Below, piece after piece: positions 23,591 to 32,012 of a stretch of DNA of 32,012 bases. Under the pieces are notes generated by a model. It made no database searches. It saw only the letters and a list, made by a program, of their open reading frames with translations, and was not told the origin of the DNA. Made by a program: the position numbers and the translations under genes. Where the stretch lies: positions 2,133 to 34,144 of the forward strand of contig DQGD01000010.1 in assembly GCA_003533505.1 (NCBI GenBank), read 5' to 3'. Origin of the DNA: Clostridiales bacterium. Its GTDB lineage: Bacteria; Bacillota; Clostridia; Christensenellales; Pumilibacteraceae. The first letter of the stretch is position 1; every line of letters begins with the position of its first letter.

Positions 23591-26545
23591 ATGAAAAAAA
23601 TTGCAAAGTCGATCAGAACTATGCTCGCTCTTCTTCTTGCCCTCGTGATGTCCGTTGCCATGGTTGCTTGCGGACCGGAAACCATTCCGGATAACGGCAA
23701 CAACGGCGGCAACAACGACAACAACGGAGGAAGCGGCAATACTAAAATCGGTATCGGGCTGTCGGCGAGCGAATACGAAATCGTCGGCGGCATAAGCGAT
23801 GACAGAATCGAAATCGCGGTCAGCGTTACGAACTCGACAAATAAGGACTACACGCTTACGACCAACCACGACGAGCTTGTTAAGATTGAAAAGGAAAACG
23901 GCAAGAATTACCTTTCCGTCATTGCCGACACCTACGATAACGTAGTGGTTACCGTAACCGCAACGGCGAGCGCGGACACAAGCGTTACCGCAACCAAGGA
24001 CATTACCGTCAAAGCAAATAAGACGGTTGAGCCCGAGCCGGAAAATAAGGTCAGCATTAAGGCTTTTGCCTATTCAACCGAACCCACCGGCGAGGATAAG
24101 GTTCTCAACACCCAGAAGAAACTCTACCTCAACGTCACTGTAGAGAGCCAGAACGACGACAAGAGCTATCGCGTCAGCGTTAAGAACCCCGACGGCATGG
24201 CTGACCTCGTTACCTACGACGAAGCCACCGGCGCGATTTCCACCACGGGCAAGTACACCGTCATGAAGGACGGCAAAGTCGTCATGGAGAACGGCGAGCC
24301 CAAAAAAGAGCAAATCGCTACCGCTCAGCAGGTCGACGTCATTGTCACCGCAAATGCCGACAGCCGCAAGACCGCTACGGTTAACCTCATCGTCAATCCC
24401 GACAAGGTAGACGGACAGGTCGGCAACCTTACTTCCGACATGCTCCGCGAAATCACGAACAACAAGATTACCGTAACCGGCACTTTCACCGACGTTTATC
24501 TCGCCGATAAGACCACCTACGACTACACCGTGAAGATGTCGAGAGAACTTGACGAAAACGGCAACACTGCCGCAGGCAGCTGGTACGGCGCATGGAGCAA
24601 GAAGAACGCCGACGGCAGCGCGAACAAGAACGTTCAGTCCGTCATCTACAAGATGGGCACTAACGACACGGTGGAAGAGGCGTATATCAATAAGAACAAC
24701 GTCGCCACCACCAAGACCGTCAAGGACAGCGACAGCGTACCGATCAAGTGGAGCAATCAGCACTATTGGAACCACATCGACGGACTTGCAAACCAAGTCA
24801 AGAAATTCAAGTTCGACGACGGCTACACCGGAATTAACGGTGACCTCGCGGGTGCTTATCGCTACGAAGCGGTTTACGGCACTATCGAATTCGACATTGA
24901 ATCGTACCAGAACGTCTACAAGCCGAGCGAGGACGATTACCTCTTAAAGTATCTCTCCTGGTCGATGAACCCCGTGCTCGACGAGCAATTCTACGACGTG
25001 TACGTTGTGCTCAACGAGGATAACACGGCAATCGACAGAATAGAAGCCAACACCTATCCGCAGGCAATCTACGCGACGGACGACGACGGCAATGTAATCG
25101 AGGACCAGATTAAGGGCTACAGCTTCACCACGGCTGTCCTGTACTTCTCCGAAATCGGCAGTACCGAGGTCGGCGACCCCGAGCCTTACGTCATTAAGAC
25201 TAACCCGTTGAACGCAGGCTGGTACGACGCGCTCGGTCAGGCAATCAATGCAGCCAAGGGCATGAACAACTACGCGTTCAAGACCACCAATTCCTCGCTT
25301 TACGCTCCGTCGCTTAACCCCGACGACTACGACATCTCCGGTACCTCGGGCGAGACGGGAAGCGGCAGCGCTTCTACGAGCTATCAGGGCGTGTACGACG
25401 GAAAGATTAAGCCTTATTACTACAAGTCCACCTCGGGCGACATCGGCTACCTCGGCGTAGTCACCGATGGCGCTATCCTCATCAACGAAACGATGAAGTA
25501 CGATATGGCAATGGACGACTATCTCTACCGCACCGACCCGTATGGTTACAAGCAGAACGACGACGGCACCTACGACGAGTTCGAGTTCAGCTTCGACACC
25601 AAGTCGCTCAAGGGCCAGAGAAAGAAGACCGGCAACATTTCGAGCAAGCTTCCCGACTTCGACGTGGCAAAGGAAGTTTTCGAGTACAGAACTGCAGGAC
25701 CGATTAAAGGTACTAATGATAAGAAGTACTCGGCGGACTTCGCGCTCCGCGATTCCGCGATTATCGCAGAAGTAGCCAACGCGCTGTGCCTCAGCGACTT
25801 CGCTCGTTATGCGGTGGGCAGCACAGAAAGCGAATTTATTATTACGGTCACCGTTGACGTTGACGAGGAAGGTAATATTTCCAATCCCAGACTTTCCAAC
25901 GTCAAGTTCGCCTACGAGATTGCCGGCATCTACGGCGGCGCTTATAACACCGTCTACACCAATATCGGCACCGCCGAGCTTCCCGAAGGCACTTTCAACA
26001 ACTACGTCGCGCGCGTCATTCCGCAGTCCTGGAGCGATTACGCCGAAGTAGAGGCTTATGAAATCGCAGGCAAGGATTCCGATGGCAAGACGATTGTCAA
26101 TCAGGTTAAGGTCAACGGCTACGCCGCACTCGAAAAGCTGTTCGGCGCCGAAGTCGCAGCCAACGTTCCTTCGCCGTCCGTATTTGCCACGATTTTCGAC
26201 GACAACGTCTACGGTCCGTGGGGTAACTATGACAGGATGGGCACCGATTCCGACGGAAACGATAAAATTCGTTTCTCGCTCAAAATCAACGCGTCCAGCG
26301 ACAATGCCGACGAAAACGGCAAAATCGCAGACCTCAGCGAGAAAATGACCGCGCTCGATACCGCGCTTACCGCACTGGGCTTCAAGATAGACCACGGCAA
26401 CAGCGAAGGCGAACCCGGCAGCAGCAGATACATCGTCGTCTACGCAAGCGAAGCAAAGGGACTCCAGATTAGAATCGAGAACAACAATTCCCGTTACTTC
26501 TGGATACAAATCTTCAAGTACGGCGAGTACAGAGCGAACAAGTAA
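23591..26545 (+). CDS. Large surface lipoprotein, paralogue of the 814-aa lipoprotein
   Basis: 984 aa. Signal peptide and lipobox MVAC (Cys27), followed by an Asn/Gly-rich linker. Two Ig-like stretches (about 52-145, with VVTVTATASADTSVTATKDI; about 150-278, ending TATVNLIVNP) lead to a core from about 280 that parallels the 814-aa lipoprotein encoded upstream. Shared points are LTSDMLREI at the core start, a KW-x-x-x-x-YWNHIDGL segment against TWEASGFYNSFIGL, GYLG/YGYK regions, VTVDVDEEGNISNP against VTVDKNGTLVG, and a last domain with LDTALTALGFK against IDAYLRTLGYT. Identity is low, so this is a divergent duplication rather than a recent one. AAAGGACGG precedes the ATG. It is first of two genes under the promoter at 23361. 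Function unknown; extracellular binding is likely. Confidence 0.82.
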   Translation: MKKIAKSIRTMLALLLALVMSVAMVACGPETIPDNGNNGGNNDNNGGSGNTKIGIGLSASEYEIVGGISDDRIEIAVSVTNSTNKDYTLTTNHDELVKIEKENGKNYLSVIADTYDNVVVTVTATASADTSVTATKDITVKANKTVEPEPENKVSIKAFAYSTEPTGEDKVLNTQKKLYLNVTVESQNDDKSYRVSVKNPDGMADLVTYDEATGAISTTGKYTVMKDGKVVMENGEPKKEQIATAQQVDVIVTANADSRKTATVNLIVNPDKVDGQVGNLTSDMLREITNNKITVTGTFTDVYLADKTTYDYTVKMSRELDENGNTAAGSWYGAWSKKNADGSANKNVQSVIYKMGTNDTVEEAYINKNNVATTKTVKDSDSVPIKWSNQHYWNHIDGLANQVKKFKFDDGYTGINGDLAGAYRYEAVYGTIEFDIESYQNVYKPSEDDYLLKYLSWSMNPVLDEQFYDVYVVLNEDNTAIDRIEANTYPQAIYATDDDGNVIEDQIKGYSFTTAVLYFSEIGSTEVGDPEPYVIKTNPLNAGWYDALGQAINAAKGMNNYAFKTTNSSLYAPSLNPDDYDISGTSGETGSGSASTSYQGVYDGKIKPYYYKSTSGDIGYLGVVTDGAILINETMKYDMAMDDYLYRTDPYGYKQNDDGTYDEFEFSFDTKSLKGQRKKTGNISSKLPDFDVAKEVFEYRTAGPIKGTNDKKYSADFALRDSAIIAEVANALCLSDFARYAVGSTESEFIITVTVDVDEEGNISNPRLSNVKFAYEIAGIYGGAYNTVYTNIGTAELPEGTFNNYVARVIPQSWSDYAEVEAYEIAGKDSDGKTIVNQVKVNGYAALEKLFGAEVAANVPSPSVFATIFDDNVYGPWGNYDRMGTDSDGNDKIRFSLKINASSDNADENGKIADLSEKMTALDTALTALGFKIDHGNSEGEPGSSRYIVVYASEAKGLQIRIENNNSRYFWIQIFKYGEYRANK

Positions 26546-26573
26546 TTAACGAACTTACAATAGAGAGGAAGCT

Positions 26574-29500
26574 ATGAAAAAACGACTAACGGCATTATTC
26601 ATATTTGCTATCGCCCTGATTTCTGTTTTTTCTCTCGCTTCTTGCGGTCCGAAGGAGGACTCGGGAAATAAAAACCCCGAGCCCTCCTCGGGCATTGAGA
26701 AGGTCGAAGTCGTCACAACCGGCGACTACGGCACGAGAGGACTGTACTTAAAGAGCGATAAGGTTGAGGGTTACGACTACACGCCGTGCTTCTCGATTAA
26801 GGTTGACGGCAACGACGTCGAGGTCAAGTCCGAGTATATCGACGCAAGCGCGGTACAGGCGGCAAACGGCACCTACGGCGTTACCTGCACCTACAAAAAC
26901 GCTTCTGCTACGCTGAACGTAAACGTCTACGAAAAAGCCTCCGTTTATCTTATCTCGTCGCAGTACGAAGTCAACGGCATTTCGCTGCCGCGCGATTTGG
27001 CGGAGGAGCACGACTACACGCAGTACTTCATGATAAACGCCGGCGGCGCGAGCGTGGAAGTCAAGCCCGAATACATTGATTCGAGCGCGGTAAAGAACGT
27101 AATCGGCACCTACACGGTCACTTGCACCTACGAGGGCGCAACCGCCGAACTCGTCGTGCACGTCAATAAGTCCACGCTCGAGGAGAAGATTATCATTACC
27201 ACGCCGCTGGGACCGGTAGAAACCTGCACCGACGAGCTGTGGGACGACTTCAAGACGCGTATTAAAAGCCGCTTTACGATTATCGACAAGAGAAACTCGC
27301 ATGACGGAACGAGAGTGACCGTCACCGACGACATGGTCGACTACTCCGAGGTTAAAAAGGAAGAGGGCTCGTACACGGTTTACTGCGCCTACGAAGGCGT
27401 GTGGGCGACTCTCACAGTCAGAATTACCGAGGTCAAGTACGACATCACGCTTAAACGCGACAGCGTCACGCTCAACGTTTCGAGAGTGGGCAAAGTCGGC
27501 TTCGCTTCCATGTTCACGGTCAAGCGCGAGGGCAAGGACTACGACGTGACCGAGGATATGCTCGAGAGCAACGTCAAAGCCGAACCCGGCGAATATCAGG
27601 TGACATTCAGAAAGAACCGCCAGTTCAAGACGCTCACCGTCATCGTAACCGACGCTCACGAGGTGGAGGTGGGCAAGGCGTACAACGAGCTGCGCCTGAC
27701 CGCCGCCGAAGCGAAGACCCACGACTACACCAAAGATTTCTGGCTGTACGTCGACAAGCTTGCGGCTCCCGTGACCGCCGAAATGATTGACGCGAGCGCG
27801 CTCGAGGGCGAACTCACCGAGAACGAAGCTTACGACGTCGTGTTCACCTACGACAACAACGGAACGCCCGTGACCGCCACAATGAAGGTCAGAATCGTGC
27901 CGCAAGGCACGGTCGCGGTAAACGCGCGAAACGAGGAAACCTATCCCAATGCCGCGCCGATTGACCTTACCACGCTGTTCACGATTACGCGCGACGGAGT
28001 AAACGTTCCCGTAACCTCCGACATGATTATCGGCTCGGTTGATTACTCCAAGGTCGGCACCTACACAATCACGCTTACCTACGCCGAGCAGCAATACACC
28101 GCCACCGTGACCGTGCGTCAGGGCGCAATCGTCAAGTACGCTCGCGGCGAAAAAGTAACGATAAGACGCGGTACCGACAAGAGCGCCTACGACTTCGCTT
28201 CCGACTTCATCGTGGTCATCAACGGCATGCGTTACCGCGACATTCGGGAGTTTATCGATACGACGGCTGTCGACTTTAATACCGTCGGCGATTATACGGC
28301 AACGCTCAAGGTGCCTTACAACGAAAAGCCTCTCGCGGCAGGCAGTGTTAAATTCACCTATACCGAGCTTACGATTACCTACGCCGTCCGCGACAGGGAA
28401 TACTCCTGCGCGGTCAAGGACAACGAAGTTTCAATCAAAAAGGGCTCGAGCGAGAACCTGTTTAACTTCCTTGTCAGGAACCTCAACGTCGTGATTAACG
28501 GCTATGAGCAGCAGTTTACCGACAATCCCGAGTACGCAGGCGGACTTACCTGCTATGTCGAGATTGTTTCCGGACCCGGCAAAGTCGAAAAGGACTTCGA
28601 CAAAGCCGGCACCTATAATATCGTAATCGACGTTTACGTCAACGGACCCGATTCCGACGATCCCGTCCGTCTCAGCTATATACTCGTCGTCAATTCCGAC
28701 GTGAAGATAACCGCGACCGGCGGCTCGGCGTTCGTGGGCAAAGGCGTTTACCTGCCCGACTTGTTCACCGTCACCGACGGCGGAGAAGAGGTAGAAGTCA
28801 CTATCGACATGATTACCGGCTACGTCGACTTCTTCACCCCGGGTTCCTACACCGTAACGCTTACTTATCGCGACGAGGGCGGAGCAGAGTTCAGTAAGTC
28901 CACGCTTGTCACCGTGTTCGACGCCAAGTTCGCCGGCACCTACAAGACCAGGCTTACGACGATTGCCGAAGCTTCCTCCGAGGACGACGAGGGCTATGTC
29001 GTGGGCGGCAAGGATTCCGAACCCATCGGCGACCTCGTTATCGACGAGGACATGAACATAACCATCGGCGGACTCGCAGCTATGAACGTCACGGGCGTAG
29101 ACGAGAACACCTTTACATTCGATTACACGAGAGAGGGCAACACTTACACGCTGCATTTCGAGGACGGCATAGTAATTCTCGTGCCGCACAACTCGGTCAA
29201 AATGAAGTATAACGACAGAACGCGCTCGCTCATCTACTTCAACACCGAAATGTGGGAAATCCGCGACTTCTTCACGGTCAACTCGCGCAGCAGCTATATT
29301 CTCAACGACGAGTACGTCGGCTTCTCGATCGACTGCACGCGCATCGCAAGCCTCGACGGCTCCGTCAACAAGTGGTTCGCACTAAAGACCGCGCTCACTT
29401 CAAAAGTAACCAGCGACTACTACTACGACGTCACCTGGGGCGAGGCGACCTTCAACAAGGGCTTCGCGCACAAAATCGTCAACGTCGGACAGACCGGCAA

Positions 29501-31616
29501 CATTACTTTCGGCGGCGCGCGTTACGCGTTCGGCATCAAGTCAATTAAACACGGACAAATCAGCTCCGAGTATGCCGATACGTCCTACTACGGCAAGTCG
29601 TTCACCGGCGGCATCGACGGAGTGGCATACACGCTGACGTTCAACGGAAACGGCCATCCCACGTTGAAGAAGGGTACCGAAACCGTATTCGCGCTCAATG
29701 CAATCGGAATGCACGCGCAAAAGTACGGCGGCTTCGATTCCGTAAGTAAGACCTTCGCGATGTACGGCTCGATTATCAAGTCGACCAACAAGTCGAGCGG
29801 CAACGTCAGCTACAGCTACGAGCCGAATTTCCAATACGAAACGGGCGAGTCCGACTACGAAACGATAGAGGTTATCCCCGTTTCCTACAAGTTCGTGCTC
29901 GACGTAGAGGCATGCACGTTCACTTACGTTTCCAAGGACGACGTGTTCGGACTGTACAGAAACGGTAATGCCTACATCTTCCTTGACGGCTACGGCGAGG
30001 GTGTGGTGTGCTTCGACACCAAGAGCTACTACGTTTACTCGCTTGAATACGAGCTCGAAAACAACAATATCCACGTCAACTACGTCGGCGCGGACGGCTC
30101 GTTCAAGTACAACAGGACCGCAGAATTCTACATCGACGTGTGGAAGAACATCGTCACCGCAAAATCCGTTGCCGCCAACGACGGCATCACGGGCGGAACC
30201 GCGCTCGAGAACGCTTACATCGAGAGCGGTGCGATTGTGAGAGTAGGCGACCTCAGAATTTCCGTGCCCACCGGCGCCGACGGCAAGACAATCGACACGA
30301 CCGCCGCAAGAGCAGAGCTCATGTCGCGCTTCACGATTATAACCAAGGACGGCGAGCTTACCGGCACCGACAAGACCAACGCAATCAAGACCAAGATATC
30401 ATACAAGCTCAACGGTTTCTACGAGGCTACCGTGTCCATCAAGGTTGACGGCGTGACCGTGACGAATTACTATGCGGTACAGATTATCGTTCCGAAGTAC
30501 GAACTCGCTAACCCGTTCGTAGGAAAGTTTACGAGCGCTATTCCCGAAACCGGCGCCGCCTTTGAAATGAACGTGCACGGCATGATAAAGCTCACCAGCG
30601 GCAACACGGTGTACACGGGCGTAGCGGACGTCACCGACAACTCGTTTATCTGCTTTGCATACTCGGCGGCAGGACACAAGCTTACCGTCAAGGGCAGCGT
30701 GTACTCCGACAACGTGATTTTCGTCACAGGCACGGGCGCGGAAAACGTAACGGCATACTTCACCAAGGGCTCTGCCGATTACGCCGGCATCATGTATGAG
30801 AAGAATAAGTACTATGTGCTGCGCTCGGTTACGACCATTGCCGGCACCGAATTCTTCCTCTCCACGACTCCCGAAGGAATGGGCGCAGAAGTTTCCGTCC
30901 GTAATTACGTCGGTACCGAAGCCGCTTCGCTTTCTACAGGCGCGATACTCGCGGTTGCGGAGAACGGCAGCGAGAGAATAGTGCGTATCGACAAGCTCGG
31001 CGAATACAAAACCGGTATTTCGTTCGCAAGCGGTCCTGTCGGTACGTTCACCTCCGGCGCAGATACCGTCGTGTTTAATGGTTTCGGCGAGGGCACCTAC
31101 AACGGCGCCAGCGGCACCTACGCGGTAATCGACGACCGCAGCGTCGTGTTCAAGTATTCCGCCGGCTCTGACGCAGGCTTAATCACGCGCATCGACACGA
31201 CCGCCGACGGCACGTTTACCGACGCCGGCTCGCCGCTTGCGCTTGAGAACATCAGAGGCTCTTACGTCGCAAAGCTCGATTACTACGGCGCCAGCGAATT
31301 ATTGACCGACACCGTGACCTTCATGTTCAACGCCGACGGCACCGTTAAAATCACCTACAAGATTGATAAAGCCGACGATGAACAGCTCAGCAGCATGCCC
31401 GAGTATGCCGACGCGGTTGCAACCGCAGCCAACGTCACGCTCAGGGGCGACGTGCTCACCGTAGTCGCGACCAAGAACACGAAAACGTACACGTTCAAGT
31501 TCACCGTGCTCGACCCCGTAAATCCCACGTCGCTCCGCGTCGATTCCGCGCCTGCGAATACCGTCGATGATTACACCGGACCGTGGCTCTCTTCGGGCGA
31601 AGTATTGCAAAAGTAA
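26574..31616 (+). CDS. Very large multi-Ig lipoprotein (Big_3-like repeats)
   Basis: 1680 aa. Signal peptide and lipobox LASC (Cys24). Residues of about 44-783 are nine consecutive modules of 70-100 residues resembling the group-3 bacterial Ig-like domain, with recurring D-M/Y-I-D-x-S-x-V and GTYTVT(C/L)TY marks (EYIDASAVQAANGTYGVTC; MIIGSVDYSKVGTYTITLTY; MITGYVDFFTPGSYTVTLTY). Another such module lies near 1230-1312. The rest is beta-rich and contains short G-x-Y/F starts (FAGTYKT at 786, FVGKFTS near 1314, PVGTFTS near 1488, IRGSYVA near 1560), suggesting repeated barrel or sandwich units. There is no catalytic motif, so a long adhesive or ligand-binding stalk is the best guess. The GAGAGGAA ribosome site is good, and the terminator at 31733-31777 closes the operon. 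Confidence 0.83.
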   Translation: MKKRLTALFIFAIALISVFSLASCGPKEDSGNKNPEPSSGIEKVEVVTTGDYGTRGLYLKSDKVEGYDYTPCFSIKVDGNDVEVKSEYIDASAVQAANGTYGVTCTYKNASATLNVNVYEKASVYLISSQYEVNGISLPRDLAEEHDYTQYFMINAGGASVEVKPEYIDSSAVKNVIGTYTVTCTYEGATAELVVHVNKSTLEEKIIITTPLGPVETCTDELWDDFKTRIKSRFTIIDKRNSHDGTRVTVTDDMVDYSEVKKEEGSYTVYCAYEGVWATLTVRITEVKYDITLKRDSVTLNVSRVGKVGFASMFTVKREGKDYDVTEDMLESNVKAEPGEYQVTFRKNRQFKTLTVIVTDAHEVEVGKAYNELRLTAAEAKTHDYTKDFWLYVDKLAAPVTAEMIDASALEGELTENEAYDVVFTYDNNGTPVTATMKVRIVPQGTVAVNARNEETYPNAAPIDLTTLFTITRDGVNVPVTSDMIIGSVDYSKVGTYTITLTYAEQQYTATVTVRQGAIVKYARGEKVTIRRGTDKSAYDFASDFIVVINGMRYRDIREFIDTTAVDFNTVGDYTATLKVPYNEKPLAAGSVKFTYTELTITYAVRDREYSCAVKDNEVSIKKGSSENLFNFLVRNLNVVINGYEQQFTDNPEYAGGLTCYVEIVSGPGKVEKDFDKAGTYNIVIDVYVNGPDSDDPVRLSYILVVNSDVKITATGGSAFVGKGVYLPDLFTVTDGGEEVEVTIDMITGYVDFFTPGSYTVTLTYRDEGGAEFSKSTLVTVFDAKFAGTYKTRLTTIAEASSEDDEGYVVGGKDSEPIGDLVIDEDMNITIGGLAAMNVTGVDENTFTFDYTREGNTYTLHFEDGIVILVPHNSVKMKYNDRTRSLIYFNTEMWEIRDFFTVNSRSSYILNDEYVGFSIDCTRIASLDGSVNKWFALKTALTSKVTSDYYYDVTWGEATFNKGFAHKIVNVGQTGNITFGGARYAFGIKSIKHGQISSEYADTSYYGKSFTGGIDGVAYTLTFNGNGHPTLKKGTETVFALNAIGMHAQKYGGFDSVSKTFAMYGSIIKSTNKSSGNVSYSYEPNFQYETGESDYETIEVIPVSYKFVLDVEACTFTYVSKDDVFGLYRNGNAYIFLDGYGEGVVCFDTKSYYVYSLEYELENNNIHVNYVGADGSFKYNRTAEFYIDVWKNIVTAKSVAANDGITGGTALENAYIESGAIVRVGDLRISVPTGADGKTIDTTAARAELMSRFTIITKDGELTGTDKTNAIKTKISYKLNGFYEATVSIKVDGVTVTNYYAVQIIVPKYELANPFVGKFTSAIPETGAAFEMNVHGMIKLTSGNTVYTGVADVTDNSFICFAYSAAGHKLTVKGSVYSDNVIFVTGTGAENVTAYFTKGSADYAGIMYEKNKYYVLRSVTTIAGTEFFLSTTPEGMGAEVSVRNYVGTEAASLSTGAILAVAENGSERIVRIDKLGEYKTGISFASGPVGTFTSGADTVVFNGFGEGTYNGASGTYAVIDDRSVVFKYSAGSDAGLITRIDTTADGTFTDAGSPLALENIRGSYVAKLDYYGASELLTDTVTFMFNADGTVKITYKIDKADDEQLSSMPEYADAVATAANVTLRGDVLTVVATKNTKTYTFKFTVLDPVNPTSLRVDSAPANTVDDYTGPWLSSGEVLQK

Positions 31617-31681
31617 AGAGGAACTTTCGGCGAAGCTTGCGGACAGGGTGGAGTTACCAAAACCGTTACCGCACGTTTCCC

Positions 31682-31713
31682 ATAAAGCGCAATCGGCATA
31701 AAGCGCAATCGGC
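31682..31713 (+). repeat. Tandem 16-bp repeat, two copies
   Basis: ATAAAGCGCAATCGGC occurs at 31682-31697 and again at 31698-31713, directly between the last gene and its terminator. Confidence 0.9.
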
Positions 31714-31732
31714 GCAATAAGCTGAATAAGTA

Positions 31733-31777
31733 AAACTCCGTCAACGGCGACGACCCGTGGGCGGAGTTTGCTTTTTT
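31733..31777 (+). terminator. Terminator of the second lipoprotein operon
   Basis: AAACTCCG (31733-31740) pairs with CGGAGTTT (31762-31769), followed by GCTTTTTTG. The loop is 21 nt and partly GC-rich. It lies 116 bases after the stop codon at 31616. Confidence 0.82.
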
Positions 31778-31789
31778 GTCCCTTAGAAC

Positions 31790-31836
31790 GTCATTCAGAG
31801 CAAATGTACAAGCATTTGCGTGGAATCCCATACGGG
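31790..31836 (+). repeat. REP-like extragenic element
   Basis: It begins GTCATTCAGAG, contains a hairpin GCAAATG/CATTTGC (31800-31806 with 31813-31819) and ends TGGAATCCC. It shares its head and tail with the elements at 278-314 and, reversed, 78-122. Confidence 0.5.
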
Positions 31837-31851
31837 AGAAACGGACTATAT

Positions 31852-32012
31852 CCTTATTGTCATTCCGAGCGGAGCAAATACGGGAACGACGGGTGTAAGA
31901 ACATTATAAAACCTTATTGTCATTCCGAGCGGAGCAAATACGGGAACGACGGGTTTAAGAACGGTAAAACCTTATTGTCATTCCGAGCGGAGCAAATACG
32001 GGAACGACGGGT
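31852..32012 (+). repeat. Tandem array of a 43-bp repeat, three copies, continuing past the window
   Basis: Identical 43-bp units start at 31852, 31912 and 31970. They begin CCTTATTGTCATTCCGAGC and end GGGAACGACGGGT. The spacers are 17 and 15 bases and are themselves similar (TAAGAAC then A-rich), so the true period is 58-60 bp. The third unit ends exactly at the window edge. GTCATTCCGAGC resembles the head of the nearby REP-like elements, so the array probably arose by amplification of one. Confidence 0.9.

Larger units (their letters stand above)
31617..32012. other. Right non-coding flank
   Basis: 396 bases without a gene: the tandem 16-bp repeat, the terminator at 31733-31777, a REP-like element with its own hairpin (31790-31836) and the 43-bp tandem array (31852-32012), which the window end cuts off. 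Confidence 0.7.

Noticed and set aside
31852..32012. Possible CRISPR array
   Set aside because: The spacers are only 15-17 bases and nearly identical to each other, and the 43-bp unit is not a typical CRISPR repeat. A simple tandem repeat fits better.
1..32012. tRNA, rRNA, insertion sequence or integrase genes
   Set aside because: I saw no cloverleaf-like or rRNA sequence, and no reading frame with transposase or integrase motifs.

Overview
The window looks like a chromosomal segment of an uncultured, probably gut- or rumen-associated member of the Bacillota (Clostridia, perhaps a Christensenellales-like lineage). This rests on four things: many SpsII lipoproteins, strong AAGGAG-type ribosome sites, near-consensus TTGACA/TATAAT promoters, and BspA-type leucine-rich and bacterial Ig-like surface domains. 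It is an inference from sequence style, not a database placement. All intact genes lie on the + strand.

Left flank (1-1757): a non-coding stretch with a strong hairpin terminator and REP-like elements. Next come two genes that have both lost their 5' parts and abut near 915: a TetR-type regulator on the - strand and the C-terminus of an ABC-2 permease on the + strand. This looks like a deletion scar of a once divergent regulator/exporter pair. A small TerB-like protein gene follows, with its own promoter and terminator.

Opp operon (about 2054-11846): a canonical promoter precedes a lipoprotein with an InlB-type repeat and a beta-helix-like region. Then come an oversized OppA (906 aa), OppB and OppC (both with enlarged extracytoplasmic loops), OppD, OppF and a small single-pass membrane protein, ending at a hairpin terminator. 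OppF carries an unusual N-terminal extension with six CxxC motifs at about 11-residue spacing.

Surface protease operon (about 12239-23226): a consensus extended -10 promoter and a 105-nt leader precede a 2590-aa cell-surface subtilase. The order of its parts is I9-like propeptide, S8 domain with PA insert, C5a-peptidase-like Fn3 region, two Big_2-like domains, 31 BspA-type LRR cores, a helical stalk and an Ala-rich C-terminal membrane helix. A 201-aa and an 814-aa lipoprotein follow.

Second lipoprotein operon (about 23361-31777): a promoter with a palindrome and a long leader drives a 984-aa lipoprotein that appears to be a distant paralogue of the 814-aa one. A 1680-aa lipoprotein with about nine to ten Ig-like modules follows, then a terminator. 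The right edge holds REP-like DNA and a three-copy 43-bp tandem repeat running off the window.

Working model (inference): the giant surface protease and the Ig-like lipoproteins bind and cut external protein, and the neighbouring Opp system imports the peptides. The paired 814/984-aa lipoproteins belong to no family I recognise and, with the CxxC-extended OppF, are the best candidates for something undescribed.
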